From Hymenochaete sp. R1 (taxonomy: Eukaryota > Basidiomycota > Agaricomycetes > Hymenochaetales > Hymenochaetaceae): a stretch of DNA of 64,000 nucleotides. The translations under genes were made by a program, and so were the position numbers. Below the pieces are notes generated by a model that was not told the DNA's origin, did not search any database, and saw only the letters and a program-made list of their open reading frames with translations. Positions 21,938 through 33,863 of this stretch are shown in pieces. Location: the NCBI GenBank assembly GCA_019400425.1, contig JAFREE010000026.1:62001-126000 (forward strand). The letters run 5' to 3'. Every line of letters starts with the position of its first letter. Positions within the stretch are counted from its first letter, which is position 1.

Positions 21938-24014
21938 ATGATGTCTGGAAGTACTGACTCTGAACGCGTTTTCATAGTCGGAATAGGATGCACGGCTTTC
22001 ATTAAAGTATGTCGAGATCTTCACAGTTCACTGAGCATGTTGAAAGTCTTACATCGGGAATAGCCGAGAGGCTTAAGAACCACCGAGGACGTACGTTGAA
22101 CTTCTCTCCTGCACAAAGTCATGGATCAGATATTGACATGGTCTGCTATCACTTAGATGGGCCTGGAAGCAGCCACCAAGGCTCTTCTTGACGCAGGCAT
22201 AACGTAGGGAGCACATGATAATTCAGAAGTGCTCAAAAGACAATATTTGATCTTTTCAGCTATGATGAAGTCAAAGCGGCTTTCGTGGGCTACTGCTACG
22301 GTGACTCGACAAGCGGACAGGTATGATTTCTTTCAATTTCTTCATCCGAATTTATTTCAACTATGTTGGCTGACGAAGAGACCCATTTCAGCGTTCTCTT
22401 TATAATCTCGGCCTTACTGGCATCCCAATCACAAACGTCAATAACAACTGCTCGACAGGTTCCACAGCCCTCGTCAACGCCGTTTCCCTTGTAAAAGGAC
22501 GGCAGGCAGACTGTGCTCTTGCACTCGGTTTCGAGCGTATGGCAGCTGGAAGCCTCAAATCCAATTGGTCGGACCGTCCACCAGCAATGGCACCGTTCAC
22601 ACCGGCGATGGATATGACGGAGGAGTCGTTGGGCGTGAATCATGGTCCAAATGCGCCAAGGATGTTTGGGAATGCTGGGACGGAGTATTTGAAGAAGTAT
22701 GGAGGTGGGGTGGAACACCTGGCGAAGATTGGTAAGTGATGGAGACAAGATTCCCGTTATTTGTCGTGAAACTTGAAGAACTGACCGTGGGTTTGGTTTC
22801 TAAAGCGGCGAAGAATCATAAACATTCGAAGAACAATCCATATTCACAGTTCAGGAACGGGTGGACCGTGGAACAAGTACTCGAGGCACCCAAGATCACT
22901 AACGAGCTGACGAAGTTCATGTGCAGTCCAACAAGTGACGGAGGTATATTGTTCAAGTACCATCACCGTGTCCGCCAATCCGAACTAATCGACCCATTTC
23001 CCTAGCTGCATGCTGCATTGTCGCCTCGGAAGCGTTCGTGCATGCTCACAAGCTCGAGAACCAAACTATCGAAATTGTCGGCCAGCAACTCACCACCGAC
23101 TTACCTTCTGCATTTGAGAGCCGGTCGGCGATGGAACTTGTCGGGTACTCAATGTCGAAGAGAGCTGCGGACATGGTGTTCGCACAGGCTGGGTTCAAGG
23201 AAGGCGAAGGGCGAGACCAGGTAGGGGTCGTGGAGCTTCATGATTGTTTTGCTGCGAATGAGGTTTGCACGAGTTTTTACAGAGGTTTTCGTGGTTCGTT
23301 TTGACTAAGTTTTGTAGTTAATAACGTATGCGGCTCTCGGACTCTGCGAGCCTGGCGGGGCGACCAAAATGGTTGACAGAGGCGATAATACTGTAAGTGA
23401 TGTGCTCAATTCTGATAATGAAAAGAGACCATCTCGGATTGTTGGTAGTATGGTGGAAAGTACGTAGTGAACCCTAGTGGAGGACTTGAAGCAAAAGGTC
23501 ATCCTCTCGGTGCAACGGGGCTTGGGATGCACTTCTATATCACTTGTGAGTCGTGACACCCCAGTAAATTAATGCAGCCATTCACTGCGACATGCATCGA
23601 CCACAGCCCAGCTCAGAAATTGTGAGTCTCTTGTACTCTCTTCAGTAGTGAGGTTCTTCATGTTCGTGATTTTATTCGATTAGGGGCTGGACCTATGCAA
23701 GCACCCGGGCTTTTCGACATTCCAGACAAACGCGGAAAGTACGGACTTGTGCATAACATAGGGCTTGGGGGCGCTGTCGTCGTGAGTCTTCTCCGGCGAC
23801 CAGAATTCTACAAGGAGGGTGGTGTAGATGGTCGCACCCGGTGCGTATTTGGTCTCGAGTTTTCTCCGCTATCCGATAGCGCTCATGCGAAGAACTCTGT
23901 TATAGACTTGGATACAACCACGCTCACGAATGCAGGCAGGTAAGTAGGAAGGATGTGGATAAAGTCAAGGCGAAGGAGAATTCGGAGTGGTTCTTGTCTC
24001 TGGCGAAGTTGTGA
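21938..24014 (+). CDS. Peroxisomal SCP-x type thiolase
   Basis: Twelve exons (21938-22006, 22064-22090, 22157-22203, 22260-22320, 22392-22731, 22806-22943, 23006-23262, 23318-23392, 23449-23545, 23607-23621, 23684-23840, 23906-24014) encode about 463 aa. Thiolase motifs are [13 protein letters not shown] with the nucleophilic Cys, [10 protein letters not shown], and [14 protein letters not shown] with the catalytic His. [13 protein letters not shown] and the order of blocks match the sterol carrier protein x type of 3-ketoacyl-CoA thiolase, without a fused SCP2 domain. The C-terminus is Ala-Lys-Leu, a plausible PTS1 peroxisome signal, so the likely role is peroxisomal beta-oxidation. Exon 2 (9 codons, PRGLRTTED) and exon 10 (15 nt) are very short. 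Two adjacent ATGs at 21938 and 21941 leave the start uncertain by one codon. Confidence 0.9.
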
Positions 24015-24300
24015 GACCACGAACTCGTCAAAGAGCACAAGGTCCACGGTATAGTCTGAAAACTCTTACCGAAACCATATATGCATCACTGCGTTGGATA
24101 AGTAACAATAGTTTGGGTCTGTGTTTTTCATGGAGAATCATTGGAGATGGGTGATGCTGAAGATGAAAAATTGGAATTTTCTTTGCGCAATGTCAACACG
24201 ACCAAATAAAAGTAAAGTAACGTAAACCCCAGTGCTGCATGACTCCGAACGACTTCTCCTTGACTTTACGCCAAACGCACACTGCGCAGTCATCAATTCA

Positions 24301-25635
24301 ATGGCTCGCCAAATTGTAGCCTATGATGACCTCGACGGGCCTTCAATCGCACCGCATCAGCAGAGCTTCTCACCAACGACTACATCAGTGACAGACGCGG
24401 CGCAGAACGGTCATCTCGGCCCAACAACTTCGACATTGTCTTCTCAGCCCATCATGAAACGAATGCGCGTTGAAGGTCCACAAACATTTACTAATGGCGA
24501 GGCAGTACTATCATATGAATCTGGGTCCTTCGTAGGTGAGGGTGAACACGTCGGCGGCGCAGAACAAACTTCCTTATCTCAACCATTCCCTCCTAAGCCG
24601 CCGCACAAAAGGGGCAAACAGAACTCGAAGAAAAGGAAGCGTGGTCGGGGAAACGGCGGCGCAAGCTCGAAGATAAATGGTGCACTCGCGCACTGGGATG
24701 ACCCCGGAGTGCAGACACAGAGTATCGACTACGATGGAAATGAGAACGAAGATCAAGGGTTTGAGGAAGGAGATTGGGACGACACATCGGTACCAATTGA
24801 TCAGGAAGACGAAGATGAGAAAGATGAAAGCAGAGAGCTCACTCATGAAGAGATTTGGGATGATACGGCTCTGATTGAAGCTTGGGATGCTGCCATGGAA
24901 GAATATGAGGTTCGTCAGGACGCTTCAGCTCACAATGCCCCTAACTCTCCTAATACGTTCAATAGTTGATGCACAGCACAGAAAAACGATGGAAGAAAGA
25001 TCGAAAGCACAGGTCACCTTTGTGAGTATCCATTGCGGGTTTCGTTGTTTTTGAAAGTTGATTGTTTGTCTCGTAGATGGTACAATATACCTCCCGAGAA
25101 ATCAGTTACACGCCAGGTAAAAGGTAAAAGTGCAGCTAAAGGAGAGGAAGGCGTCCGAGATGGAAAGGAAACACCGGAAGAAATTTCCTCCGCCCCTCTA
25201 AACTTTGATACCTATGTTCCAACCCATGATGCTTCCCTAGGCTTCGCTCAACCTCCACCGGTACCGGAAGCCACTCAGACACACTTGGACAACATCACTT
25301 CTCAGTACAAGACGATGCTTCCTGATGCTCCTCAAGAACCTGACGGTAAAGCCCGAACTGCGATGTCCGGATCGAATGCAATCATGGATCTGAGGACTGT
25401 AAACCCCGACGAAGCTTTCAGTCGGGCGATAGGGGCCATGTATTGGTGTGGGTACTGGACCGCCGTTTACCATGTAAGTTTGATTTCCTTTACATCCGTG
25501 GAGTTTCACTAATGTCTAAAATAGTTAAAGAGAGCGAACGAGCAAGTTGGTTTAACAGGGGATACCAAACAAGAGGCCGTCGTTGAAAACGAGGAAGAAG
25601 AAGAGACGGAGTTCCTTGTGTCTACCCAGAGATGA
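24301..25635 (+). CDS. SMN1: SMN (survival motor neuron) homologue
   Basis: Four exons, 24301-24909, 24966-25021, 25077-25473 and 25525-25635, encode 390 aa. A Gemin2-binding motif lies at about residues 186-203 (EIWDDTALIEAWDAAMEEYE). SPLWYNIPP follows across the second junction. Near the C-terminus is a YG-box (AFSRAIGAMYWCGYWTAVYH, about 335-354) that mediates SMN self-association. No Tudor domain is visible between them, as in the fission yeast protein. The complex assembles Sm rings on spliceosomal snRNAs, which fits an intron-rich genome. Basic patches (KKRKRGRG) around residues 105-120 could bind RNA or direct nuclear import. A further in-frame ATG-less extension upstream of 24301 is open, but MARQIVAYDDL looks like the natural start. 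Confidence 0.85.
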
Positions 25636-26264
25636 ACACATGAACACTTGGTGGTTTGAATGGAAAGTGTGTACAGCAAAATGTAAGCCTGGTACTCGCA
25701 CTCTCAGTATACGTTGGGTTTTCATGGCGTACAGACACCGTGAATGTAAATAGACTACGATAAGGTTTTATTTACACGTGGTTTGCGGCACCGGTACTCA
25801 GTCAGACGCTCAAGGCTCCAATGCGAGTGATGCATATACATGTCCTGGGTTTCTTCATCAAATACAATTCTGCAACCGCTTCACCTGCACCAACTGAACG
25901 CCAAAGGGTCATTAGGTGCACGGCAGGAACGCGGGCTCTTGATCTTGGACCTGAGCCTGAGCACAGAGTCCAGCCTATAGATTGCTTATCAATTGTGAAT
26001 CAGATGCTGTATCTAGATGAGCTCTCAAATCCCGTGCTTATAGGCACCGTCGCCGCCCGAGTGGACCAATGTAAGCATCTTATCGGGATCGGTGGGCGTT
26101 CTACTTCGTTTGGTATGCATCTGCATCAAATGCATAAAGAGTTGGACCGCGATGGATATTATTTATACGACGCTTTGAGCATAGGTTCTTCCTTTGGCCC
26201 CTCCTTACCCCGCCGCTGCACATTGACTCGCTCCCCATTGTTCTTTGGCCGAATTAACAGCAGA
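25636..26264. other. Intergenic, no gene seen
   Basis: 629 bp between two genes on the same strand. An open frame continues upstream of the next gene's ATG to about 25821, but it has no signal peptide or motif and is probably 5' UTR. Confidence 0.4.
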
Positions 26265-28695
26265 ATGCTGGTTGGTATAGCTCTCGCGCTGCTGTTGACG
26301 TTTGAATTTCGGGACGTCTTTGCTCTACCACCTGCCGGTACTTTAAATATCCCTCTGACGGTGAATAAGGAACAACGATATGTTGTTGGTGTCAATATGG
26401 CGAGTCAAATTCTTTTTAATTCTTTGGAGGCGGCAAACTCATTTTCCGTCATACGTCTTATCACTCTTCAGTCTTATACTCCGAACACTCAGAAGTTCAA
26501 CTTCGCAATGGCGTTGAATACAGGATACAGTGCGGTCGCAGGAGTAGCTTGTGATGACTGCGATAACGTCCCCTCGTGAGTTTTGGACTCTCTTTGATGT
26601 AATATATGGAACTCACGCGCCCGTCTAAGGTACAATTCCTCACTCTCAACAAGTCAGCGCTCGCTTCCGAGCTCCGGCAATGTCAGCGTTGGCTCAGCAT
26701 CCGTTAGCGGACCTCTCATCAAAGAGGATTGCGGACTCCAGCAAAACAATGGTTCTGCATGGTTGTATCCAAATCAAACAAGTTTGTTCACACTACATTT
26801 CTGATATTCATACCGATGTTCACTACCACACCGCCTCTAGTCATGGTCGCGAACTCTTCCTCGTCCCTATTCTCCGGCGCGACGTCCGGCCTCTTTGGGC
26901 TCGGCACGTTTGCCAATGGTCAGACGGGGGACTTCGCCGACACGGTCTTTGGCGGATTCCATGCGCGCAACCCCGATCAAAACAACTTCACGTTTGGCAT
27001 GGATCTGAAGCCGCCCACCTTCACAACTGAGGACGACACGGGCAGCGGCGGAGTTCTCCATTGGTTAGTGCCTGATGCACAGGCATATGTGGGGGATGTA
27101 ACATGGATGATGGCAGGTGTATCATCGACGCCGGCTGATTCTGGGTCGGGACAAGTGGAGAGTGGGGTTACCGCAAACTCGGATTCGAACTCTCAGTTTG
27201 TCTTGCCAGAAAGTGATTGGACAATCGAGATTAGTGGATGGGCGGCCACGGTATCTGATTCGTCGGTAGCCAATGCAACGGGCGCACAGGCTGTTATCGA
27301 ACCTTTCTTCCCAAACATTTACTTTCCAGTAAATCAAGCGAATCTTCTTTGTATGTTCCCCGCTTTTTGGATGCCACGAGGTGATTGGTATTGACTTTTG
27401 GACCCAGACGCTGCTATTCCATCTGCGTCAAAGCTGGAGTCGTTCGTATCCGGTGCACAAACTTGGAGCGTTCCATGTGAATCGGAATTCTCGCTAGCAT
27501 TCACGTTCTCGGACCAGTCATTCCCTCTTGAGTCGTCGCAACTGCTTCAAAAGCAGGCCGACGGAACCTGTATAGGAACTGTGCAGGCTTGGCCTGATTC
27601 ATCTGTCAACAGCTTCCTGCTGGGGAGTAATTTCATCAGCTCGTACTATCTGTAAGTGCAGCTTCGTTAGCCGGCTAACGTTCTTAGACTGAATGCTCAT
27701 GGTGGCTTTCGTGCAGGATCTACGTCATTGGGGTTCCTGGTTCCGGTGTACCCAACTCAATAGGCTGGGCCACGAAATCAACTACGACTGCTTCAAAAAA
27801 GTCTAATGTGGGAGCCATAATCGGTGGAACGGTTGGTGGTGTTGTCTTCGTATCTCTCTTAGTTGTTGGTGCCTTCCTCCTTGGCCGCCGTCGCCGTCGC
27901 AAAGAGACTGCGGTTCCACCAACAACTGTTCAGAGTACAGCTTCACCACCAGACTCAGGGATAAAAGATAAATTCGACATCAACCGTAGCAGTAGCGTGG
28001 ACGATGGTCATGGCCAATTTGCGGTCGTCCATGCTATCCCCGACTTTGTTGCGCAGTATTCACCACCACCTTCAACTACCCGCAGCACCACTACGTTCAC
28101 TCCCAGTGTAAATAGGCCCCAGAGTAACAACTACGCCGCGTCGAACAATCCCCCGAGTCCACGAAACTTCCTATCCCTTTCGGTGAGCGATCCTCGTGAA
28201 TCTCATCGAGCAGAACCAAGCGACCTTTCCATCAGGAGCCTCGTCTCCTACAACTCCAACAACTTATCCACCAATCGAGAACCAACCCCGCGCTCTACTG
28301 CGTTCGGCGCTGTCGCGAACGATCGTGAAATCCTGATCGAGCCGTTCCAAATTCCGGAAGGCCTACCTTCTCCACTTCTAAGTGAGAAATCAAGAGCAAG
28401 CCCGAGACCATACACGGGGACCGTGGCTCTGCCGCCTCCTGCGTCAAATGGAGATCCTTCCACGTTACGTAACCTGGATCCTTTATCACCAACGACAGCT
28501 ACCACTAGCGCGGACTATACACCGTTTATCATACCAACAGCATCAGACAGTCGAACCAAGCAACTGGAGGCTAAAGGCGGCTCGGGAACGTTGAACGATT
28601 CCGGTGGAGAGACCCCAGCTCCTCCATACAGCGTTCAGCCTGGACTTATCTCACCTACATTGGTCGGGTCTACGCACGATTCACGAGATGACTGA
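26265..28695 (+). CDS. Membrane-anchored pepsin-fold protein, probably catalytically dead
   Basis: Exons 26265-26575, 26630-26781, 26841-27350, 27408-27651 and 27717-28695 give about 731 aa. It has a signal peptide (residues 1-20, ending VFA), a pepsin-like (family A1) ectodomain, one membrane helix (about 438-463, followed by RRRRRK) and a 265-residue Ser/Pro-rich cytoplasmic tail. Pepsin landmarks are QRYVVGVN, SGLFGLGTF, a Cys pair near PCESEF and GTCIGTVQ, and LGSNFISSYYLIYV before the helix. Both catalytic DTG motifs look replaced: ALNTGYSAVAG has Asn (about residue 85) where the first Asp belongs, and AVIEPFFPN has Glu-Pro-Phe at the second (about 308). A read-through of about 20 residues between VGVNMASQ and SYTPNTQ may be an unspliced intron with a weak GTCAAT donor, so numbering is approximate. 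Possible roles are receptor or binding protein; a specialised protease is less likely. Confidence 0.75.
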
Positions 28696-29196
28696 GGTCG
28701 TCGATTCCTCTTTGTATTACCTATGCTATCATTTACTTTATTCTGGTATGCGAAAGATACACTTTCCATATAAATCCTCAGTATCCGGATAGCCGCATGC
28801 TGGCAACTTGAGTAAACCAAAGTCGTAAGAAAATGGAAGGGGAAAGGAAGGGCGAGGACAAAGTCACGGAACTTGTTTGCTGAAGCTTAAGTGAGGCGGC
28901 GTGGGAAAATAAGTCGAATTGGGGAAATCGCGTTGGCGACACGTTCCTTGTCCATCTCGAAACTTTCTATTGTCTGTCTCTCCATCTTCATCGCCGTCGT
29001 CTTTGTCGTCGTCAATTGCGTCTGATTTTGTGGACAACGAGCGGCTCTGGCGATTTACTCTCAGCGTCTTCTTCGATAACACAGCTTGTGCTCGAGGAAT
29101 CCGCGCTACCAGAACTCAGGATTTGACACTCAGCTTCCCACACCGCTCGGCTTTCCACCCAAACACAAGTAGGCCGAATCTTTCAGGAGTAAGTTT
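28696..29196. other. Intergenic upstream of ERF4
   Basis: 501 bp. A 93-codon frame at 28919-29200 overlaps the ERF4 start in another frame, is Ser-rich and has no motif; it is likely 5' UTR. No other feature is seen. Confidence 0.4.
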
Positions 29197-30791
29197 ATGA
29201 GTGAACAATCGATTACTACTCAGGTAGCTCATCCGGAGGTTTGTGACTCTAGCCCGTCCGGCCGACATCGCGGCTCCTCCCAATTTCCTGGTCTCGAAGG
29301 GTATCCAACTCACCAGCAGTCTCAAATCAAACACGACCACAAGATGAACAAGCCAGGGTCACCTTCCGAGCTGTCAGGAATAGTGGTTGCCACTGGTCCA
29401 CGTATTGTCGACGCTCGTTCATCGACAGTTGCCGAAGTCGAGACGCCAAAAGATCGTCTACCTCCTAGTCCGCCTCTTACCCCCGTGGCCTCTCGCTCAA
29501 CTCTTCGTGGAGCAAACTCAGGTTCATCCGAACAGATTGTATCTCAGAAGGAACCAAATCTTCCTGTATCGTTGGCACATGTCCAAGACTCCATAGACAC
29601 GTATCCGGAGTACGACGGTGCTAATGAAGCCGGCGGACAAACCACGCACAATCTACAAACCGTGTCATTTCAGCACGAGCCAAGTCACGACCACGTCCAT
29701 GTGCAAGGGGTGAACAATATGTCCCATCCACTCGACGCGGCCGTTGTACCTGAAATGGGTGCAGGCATCACTTTTCATTCCGGTCCGACACCGCCCCCGG
29801 ATGGCAATGACCCTTTGAGCAACCTTGAAACCGAACACACTCTACCTGATACCCCTTTGTCAGAAGCCTCGTCATCGTTCGCCCACCGCACAACCGAGCC
29901 AGCTAGTGCTCACAAGCCGTACGAGAGTAGACATTCTCCTCAACCTTGGGACCTCATTGAGCCGCCACTGGACAATTCCGCTATGGAGGAGCGTGAAAGG
30001 AGACATAGAGCAGGTAGCAAACGAAGTTTGAACGGTCAATCGGGCGCGCTTGTCGAAAAAGAGTACGTTATCGATCTATTTGATTAACTTTTCTTCGCTT
30101 GTTTAACCTTTCTCAGTGGCAAGAAGTATCGCATTCCCCGCTCTTCTTATTACTTTGGACCGCCTCCCGAAACGTCTGCATATGGGACGGATCCAGTGGG
30201 ACACATCGGTGTGCACCACCCGCGAGAAATAGTCCGTATTGAGCGAGATTATTCTGGTGGCGACCTCGCGCAGTTTAGCCCAGCATATCCGCTGGAACTT
30301 GAAGGGCGGGTGAGTCCCATTTCTAATGAATCACTTCTACACCGTTCGTATATGGTTTACTTGAGCCCTTGACCAATCGATGTTAAGATAACACCTACGC
30401 AATTTTTGGAGACTATGAATGCCATCAACGAGACGCTCATAGAAGCACATAGCCTAAGATGGTCACTCTTTGATAATGCGCTAGCAGTCATAACACTCTA
30501 TATCTCACGCCTGTTCATGCGTTCACACTATGAGCGGGTGAGTTGTATTCTTTGTTCGTCACGGATGATCTGGTCGGCTAATTGCGGTAATCTACCCCTC
30601 TCCGTCAGGAAATGGAGCGGTTGAAATCATTAATATTAGGGCTAAACAAGCAGCTTTATAATCCCGTTGGGTTGAATATCCTATGGCCGAGGGACGTCGC
30701 TTTCATGTTTGTGAGTGCCTTCGAACACCTCGTATCAAGACAATATTCTTATGTCTGTGACCCTTGACAGCTGGAAATTGAATATTATTAG
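29197..30791 (+). CDS. ERF4: ERF4 / Golgin A7-type palmitoyltransferase subunit
   Basis: ERF4 is the partner of the DHHC enzyme ERF2; together they palmitoylate Ras at the ER or Golgi membrane. Five exons, 29197-30062, 30117-30309, 30388-30537, 30609-30710 and 30771-30791, encode 443 aa. The first 290 residues are low-complexity and Ser/Pro-rich. The ERF4 domain (about 335-443) contains IVRIERDYSGGDLAQFSPAY, TPTQFLETMNAINETL, a hydrophobic segment AVITLYISRLF, and NPVGLNILWPRDVAFMFLEI. The last coding exon is only 21 nt. Its inclusion supplies the conserved C-terminal LEIEYY and a stop codon, so I trust it. No DHHC partner gene lies in the window. Confidence 0.9.
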
Positions 30792-32122
30792 TTCTTCACG
30801 TTCGATGAATTTCGTTTCGTCTTTTTTGGTGTCTTGCTGGTCTCGCTTCCTTCCCCATTCTCTTTCTCTTCAACGATACCTTTCTCCATACATATTCTTT
30901 CTAAAATTTCTGGATTATCGCCCACACTCCTTTTGCTTTATCACTCTGTTTTTCTTCTATTATTTTGCCAGATTAACCATCTTGAGACTTGCACGATCGC
31001 ACAACCCACACATTCCTTTTATCTTCGCCCTTTCTTTGTATCAACATAACTTATGTATTATCATTGATTTTAGAATTCACTCCTAACATCCTTCAGTCTT
31101 GTCCTGTTCGTTGAAAGCGCTGTCTATCCACATTTACATCCACCAGAAGTAGGCGCTGAATTTATTTGGTAAATGTGGGCAAAGACGAGGTAAGCAATCT
31201 CTGAAAGAAAGACAAAGAAGCTCAGACTGATGATCTGTGTGCACATTGCAGCTGAAGCTTTACTCGTTTACTTTGTTGAAGAGGAGAAGAGAGTAATATT
31301 CAAAGCGCGGCCTCGATCGTCTCAAGTAATGACACATGCCTAATTCCAATGAACGGTCGCAAGAATCTGATTCGGTACTCATCGCTGTGAGGGAGTAAGC
31401 TACTGGAATTTCTTCTAGAGATTCCCAGTTTCGAGCTCGATTTTGATGTTCTCGGAGTGCCTACTCGGTCCTTTGTCGTCTTCAGTGGTACATGTCTAAA
31501 CTCACTAATCTTCAGACGGTGCGTAATCGCTGACCGTGTTGTGAGCCCTTGGGTGCGTTCATACCTTACTACGCACATTGTATCGGTAAGTGTAGTCCTT
31601 TCTCCCTCTATATGAAACCCCATTCAAGAAAATGATTGTTAGCTCGATGATTGTACGTGAGGCAGTTGGCGCGAATGAGCTTACCGCTAAATGAAACGAA
31701 CGCAGATATTGATCCCCAGACTATTTTCTAACAAAACCTAGTCGTACAACGTCTACTGACAAGCTCAGGTAGACAGTGGTGCTTTGGAACTACCCAGAAG
31801 TATGGTTGACCTGGCAATATTGACGAATGCATTCCTAGGCTGTCGTTGATCACCGGTGGACTTCGTACAAACGCAAAGCGCAAGAAGACCTCTCTTCCTG
31901 ACGTCGCAATATCTGACATGATGTAAAGTAACTTTCTTTTCCGTTCGACCTCTCCGTCTTTGCTTTATGCTCATCATTTTCCTGGCCGATCTACTGTCTG
32001 TCAAAGTCATTCGTCAATAAACAACGCTTTCGTGGGCATCTGTTATTCTATATAGATTACAGACGCGAAGGGCATTAAATTAGGGAAAAGAAGACATCTG
32101 GTTCCCTTTTACCTTCATTCAC
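30792..32122. other. Left part of accessory island, no gene seen
   Basis: About 1.3 kb of AT-rich sequence. T-rich tracts dominate 30800-31080, just after ERF4. A minus-strand open frame at 31300-31623 (107 codons) has no motif and no similarity I can see to the small-protein family to its right. I found no recognisable fourth copy of that family here. Confidence 0.4.
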
Positions 32123-32672
32123 CTAACTGCGGTCCTTTGAATAACCACTTTCTTTGATGCGCAAATATTTGTCCGCACTGTCCATAAAAATGTCCTCGGG
32201 AAAGCCTTCTTCGTCAATGGCGGCCTGGATCGGTCTAATGTTGTAGTCTTGTTTCAGGAAATCTTTCATAACCGCGTCGAAGTTTTTGAAGTTGCGACCA
32301 ACGCCGTGCAAATGTATTGTGAAATCGTGCGTTTTCTTAGCGGTGCCTGATGATGAAAGGGCGTTGTTTTTATTATGTAGAGGCGCGAGAAAAGAAGAAT
32401 GAAAAGGGACGCACAAAAGGCCTTAGCGTCCATTTGATTCTTATTGTAAAGGGTGATCCTATTCACGATGAAGGCATCGCGTTCAAAAAGAGTATCCAGA
32501 ACTGGTGCCAGAGGTATAAGGTATCAGCCTGGAGAACTGCGAAAGCACTACTACGGTGCTGGCGCCGCGCTGGGCCAAGAAGGGACAACACACCTTGCTT
32601 CAACGTTCTACATTGTTCTGGGGATGCCTCAAGGTTGGCATCCTCACTCGATCCAAAAAAAGCATTGAACAT
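32123..32672 (-). CDS. Small tandem-family protein, copy A
   Basis: I do not recognise this family. Three exons, 32672-32594, 32501-32415 and 32346-32123, encode 129 aa. Both introns are phase 1, exactly as in copies B and C. The first exon has a variable acidic start. The second begins VLDTLFERDAFIV and ends DAKAF. The third contains FTIHLHGVGRNFKNFDAV and EEGFPEDIFMDSADKYLRIK. Conserved positions shared with the other copies are F..xL.GVG.xF, the acidic-FP(K/E)D-x-x-x-D-x-A block, and LK/LR near the end. No signal peptide, membrane helix or Cys pattern is seen, so a soluble intracellular protein is likely. Copy A is the most diverged of the three. Its exon 3 is slightly shorter and it has an extra Ser/Lys tail. 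Confidence 0.65.
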
Positions 32673-33863
32673 ACTTCCGATTTAATATGCGTGCACGGAC
32701 TTGGGTAGGGTTGCTGATGTAAGAGTTAGCGGGCTACATTGAAGTGACTGATCACACTTTTTAATACTATCGAATATCCGTACTTTGGTTGTGAGCACAT
32801 ACTAGCAGAAGCAGGAATGGTAATGCAGAATTAGGCTGGTCCGAGACCAACTCAAATTGCACTCTCCGATTCCCCAAATGTCTGAACCTTATTTGATCCC
32901 ACGCCACATTCGCCACATGCGCCACATTCTTTACGACGCTCATGCTCGCGGCTCACCATACACGCAAAAAAGACTTTTTTCTGAAAAGGGGAAATAATAG
33001 ATGCTCATTGGAGCGGATTCATTTTCTGAATTGATTCGACGAGGCGCCCGAGCATGAAGAGGAGAGGTATAAAACCTTGCAGAAATCCTAGTTCAATACT
33101 TCCTCGATCTCTCCTCCTCACAATCAATGGATTTCCATAGAATACGGTAATATGAGCATTTACGAAAGGCAAAATGCGTCACTGGATATGGATGGTGAAG
33201 CTTCCGACCCGCAATTGGACCTTCCGCACGGCTTCCGAGAACGAAACAACGTTGCGGGACAACTCACCGAGAAATAACTTTCAAAAGGACCAACTGAATG
33301 ATGTTTTCGCAAAGAGATCTGGTGGAGCTCTGGTTAGCAGCAGGTACCTAGCCAATAAATCAACCTTTACCGCTCGTCGCATTCATATATTCAAATACGG
33401 ACAGCTCTTTTTCTTTACTCTCTTGCCACTGGCACGGAAAAAGAATATTCCGGATCCAAATAGAACTACCGTATTAGTGTGAATCTTACTCAATGGATGC
33501 TGTCTATAGCCCATAAAGTAGAGCAAATTCCCGGCAACTTGCTGTCGTTATCAATGAAAGAAGATTCCTCGGGTCAACGACCTACTCCAGGCAGCCATGC
33601 TCTTATCTTCGCCGATAATAATGCGCACACTGCGTTTCCCTTCCAATTCTTGCTTCAAGTAAGGACTTTTAACAGCCAATAAATTGGCGAGAGAAAGTTG
33701 GATCCACTAAGGAATGTTAGTTGATATACTATACTTATAAGTACAAATAGATACGTCTACTATGCGAATGGTGTTACTACTAAAACTTATATTAGACAAC
33801 CGACATTGACAGCTAAGCGCATTCTCGACCCATCTACCCGACTCGAATATCATTCAACTGTAT
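32673..33863. other. Spacer with an orphan TATA-like element
   Basis: 1.2 kb between copies A and B. A strong plus-strand TATA-like GGTATAAAACC lies at 33066-33076, about 60 bp before ATGs at 33127 and 33151. The frame from 33151 reads only 41 codons (MSIYERQNASLDMDGEASDP...) before TAA, and protein-like sequence continues briefly in another frame. This looks like the start of a broken gene, not a functional one. Confidence 0.4.
33066..33076 (+). promoter_or_regulatory. TATA-like element
   Basis: GGTATAAAACC matches a TATA box and lies at a typical distance upstream of short open frames at 33127 and 33151. No intact gene follows it, so it may be a promoter left from a decayed gene. Confidence 0.4.

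Noticed and set aside
31300..31623. Fourth copy of the small-protein family
   Set aside because: None of the conserved blocks (GVG, FPKDAITD, LKL) or matching splice sites could be found in any frame.
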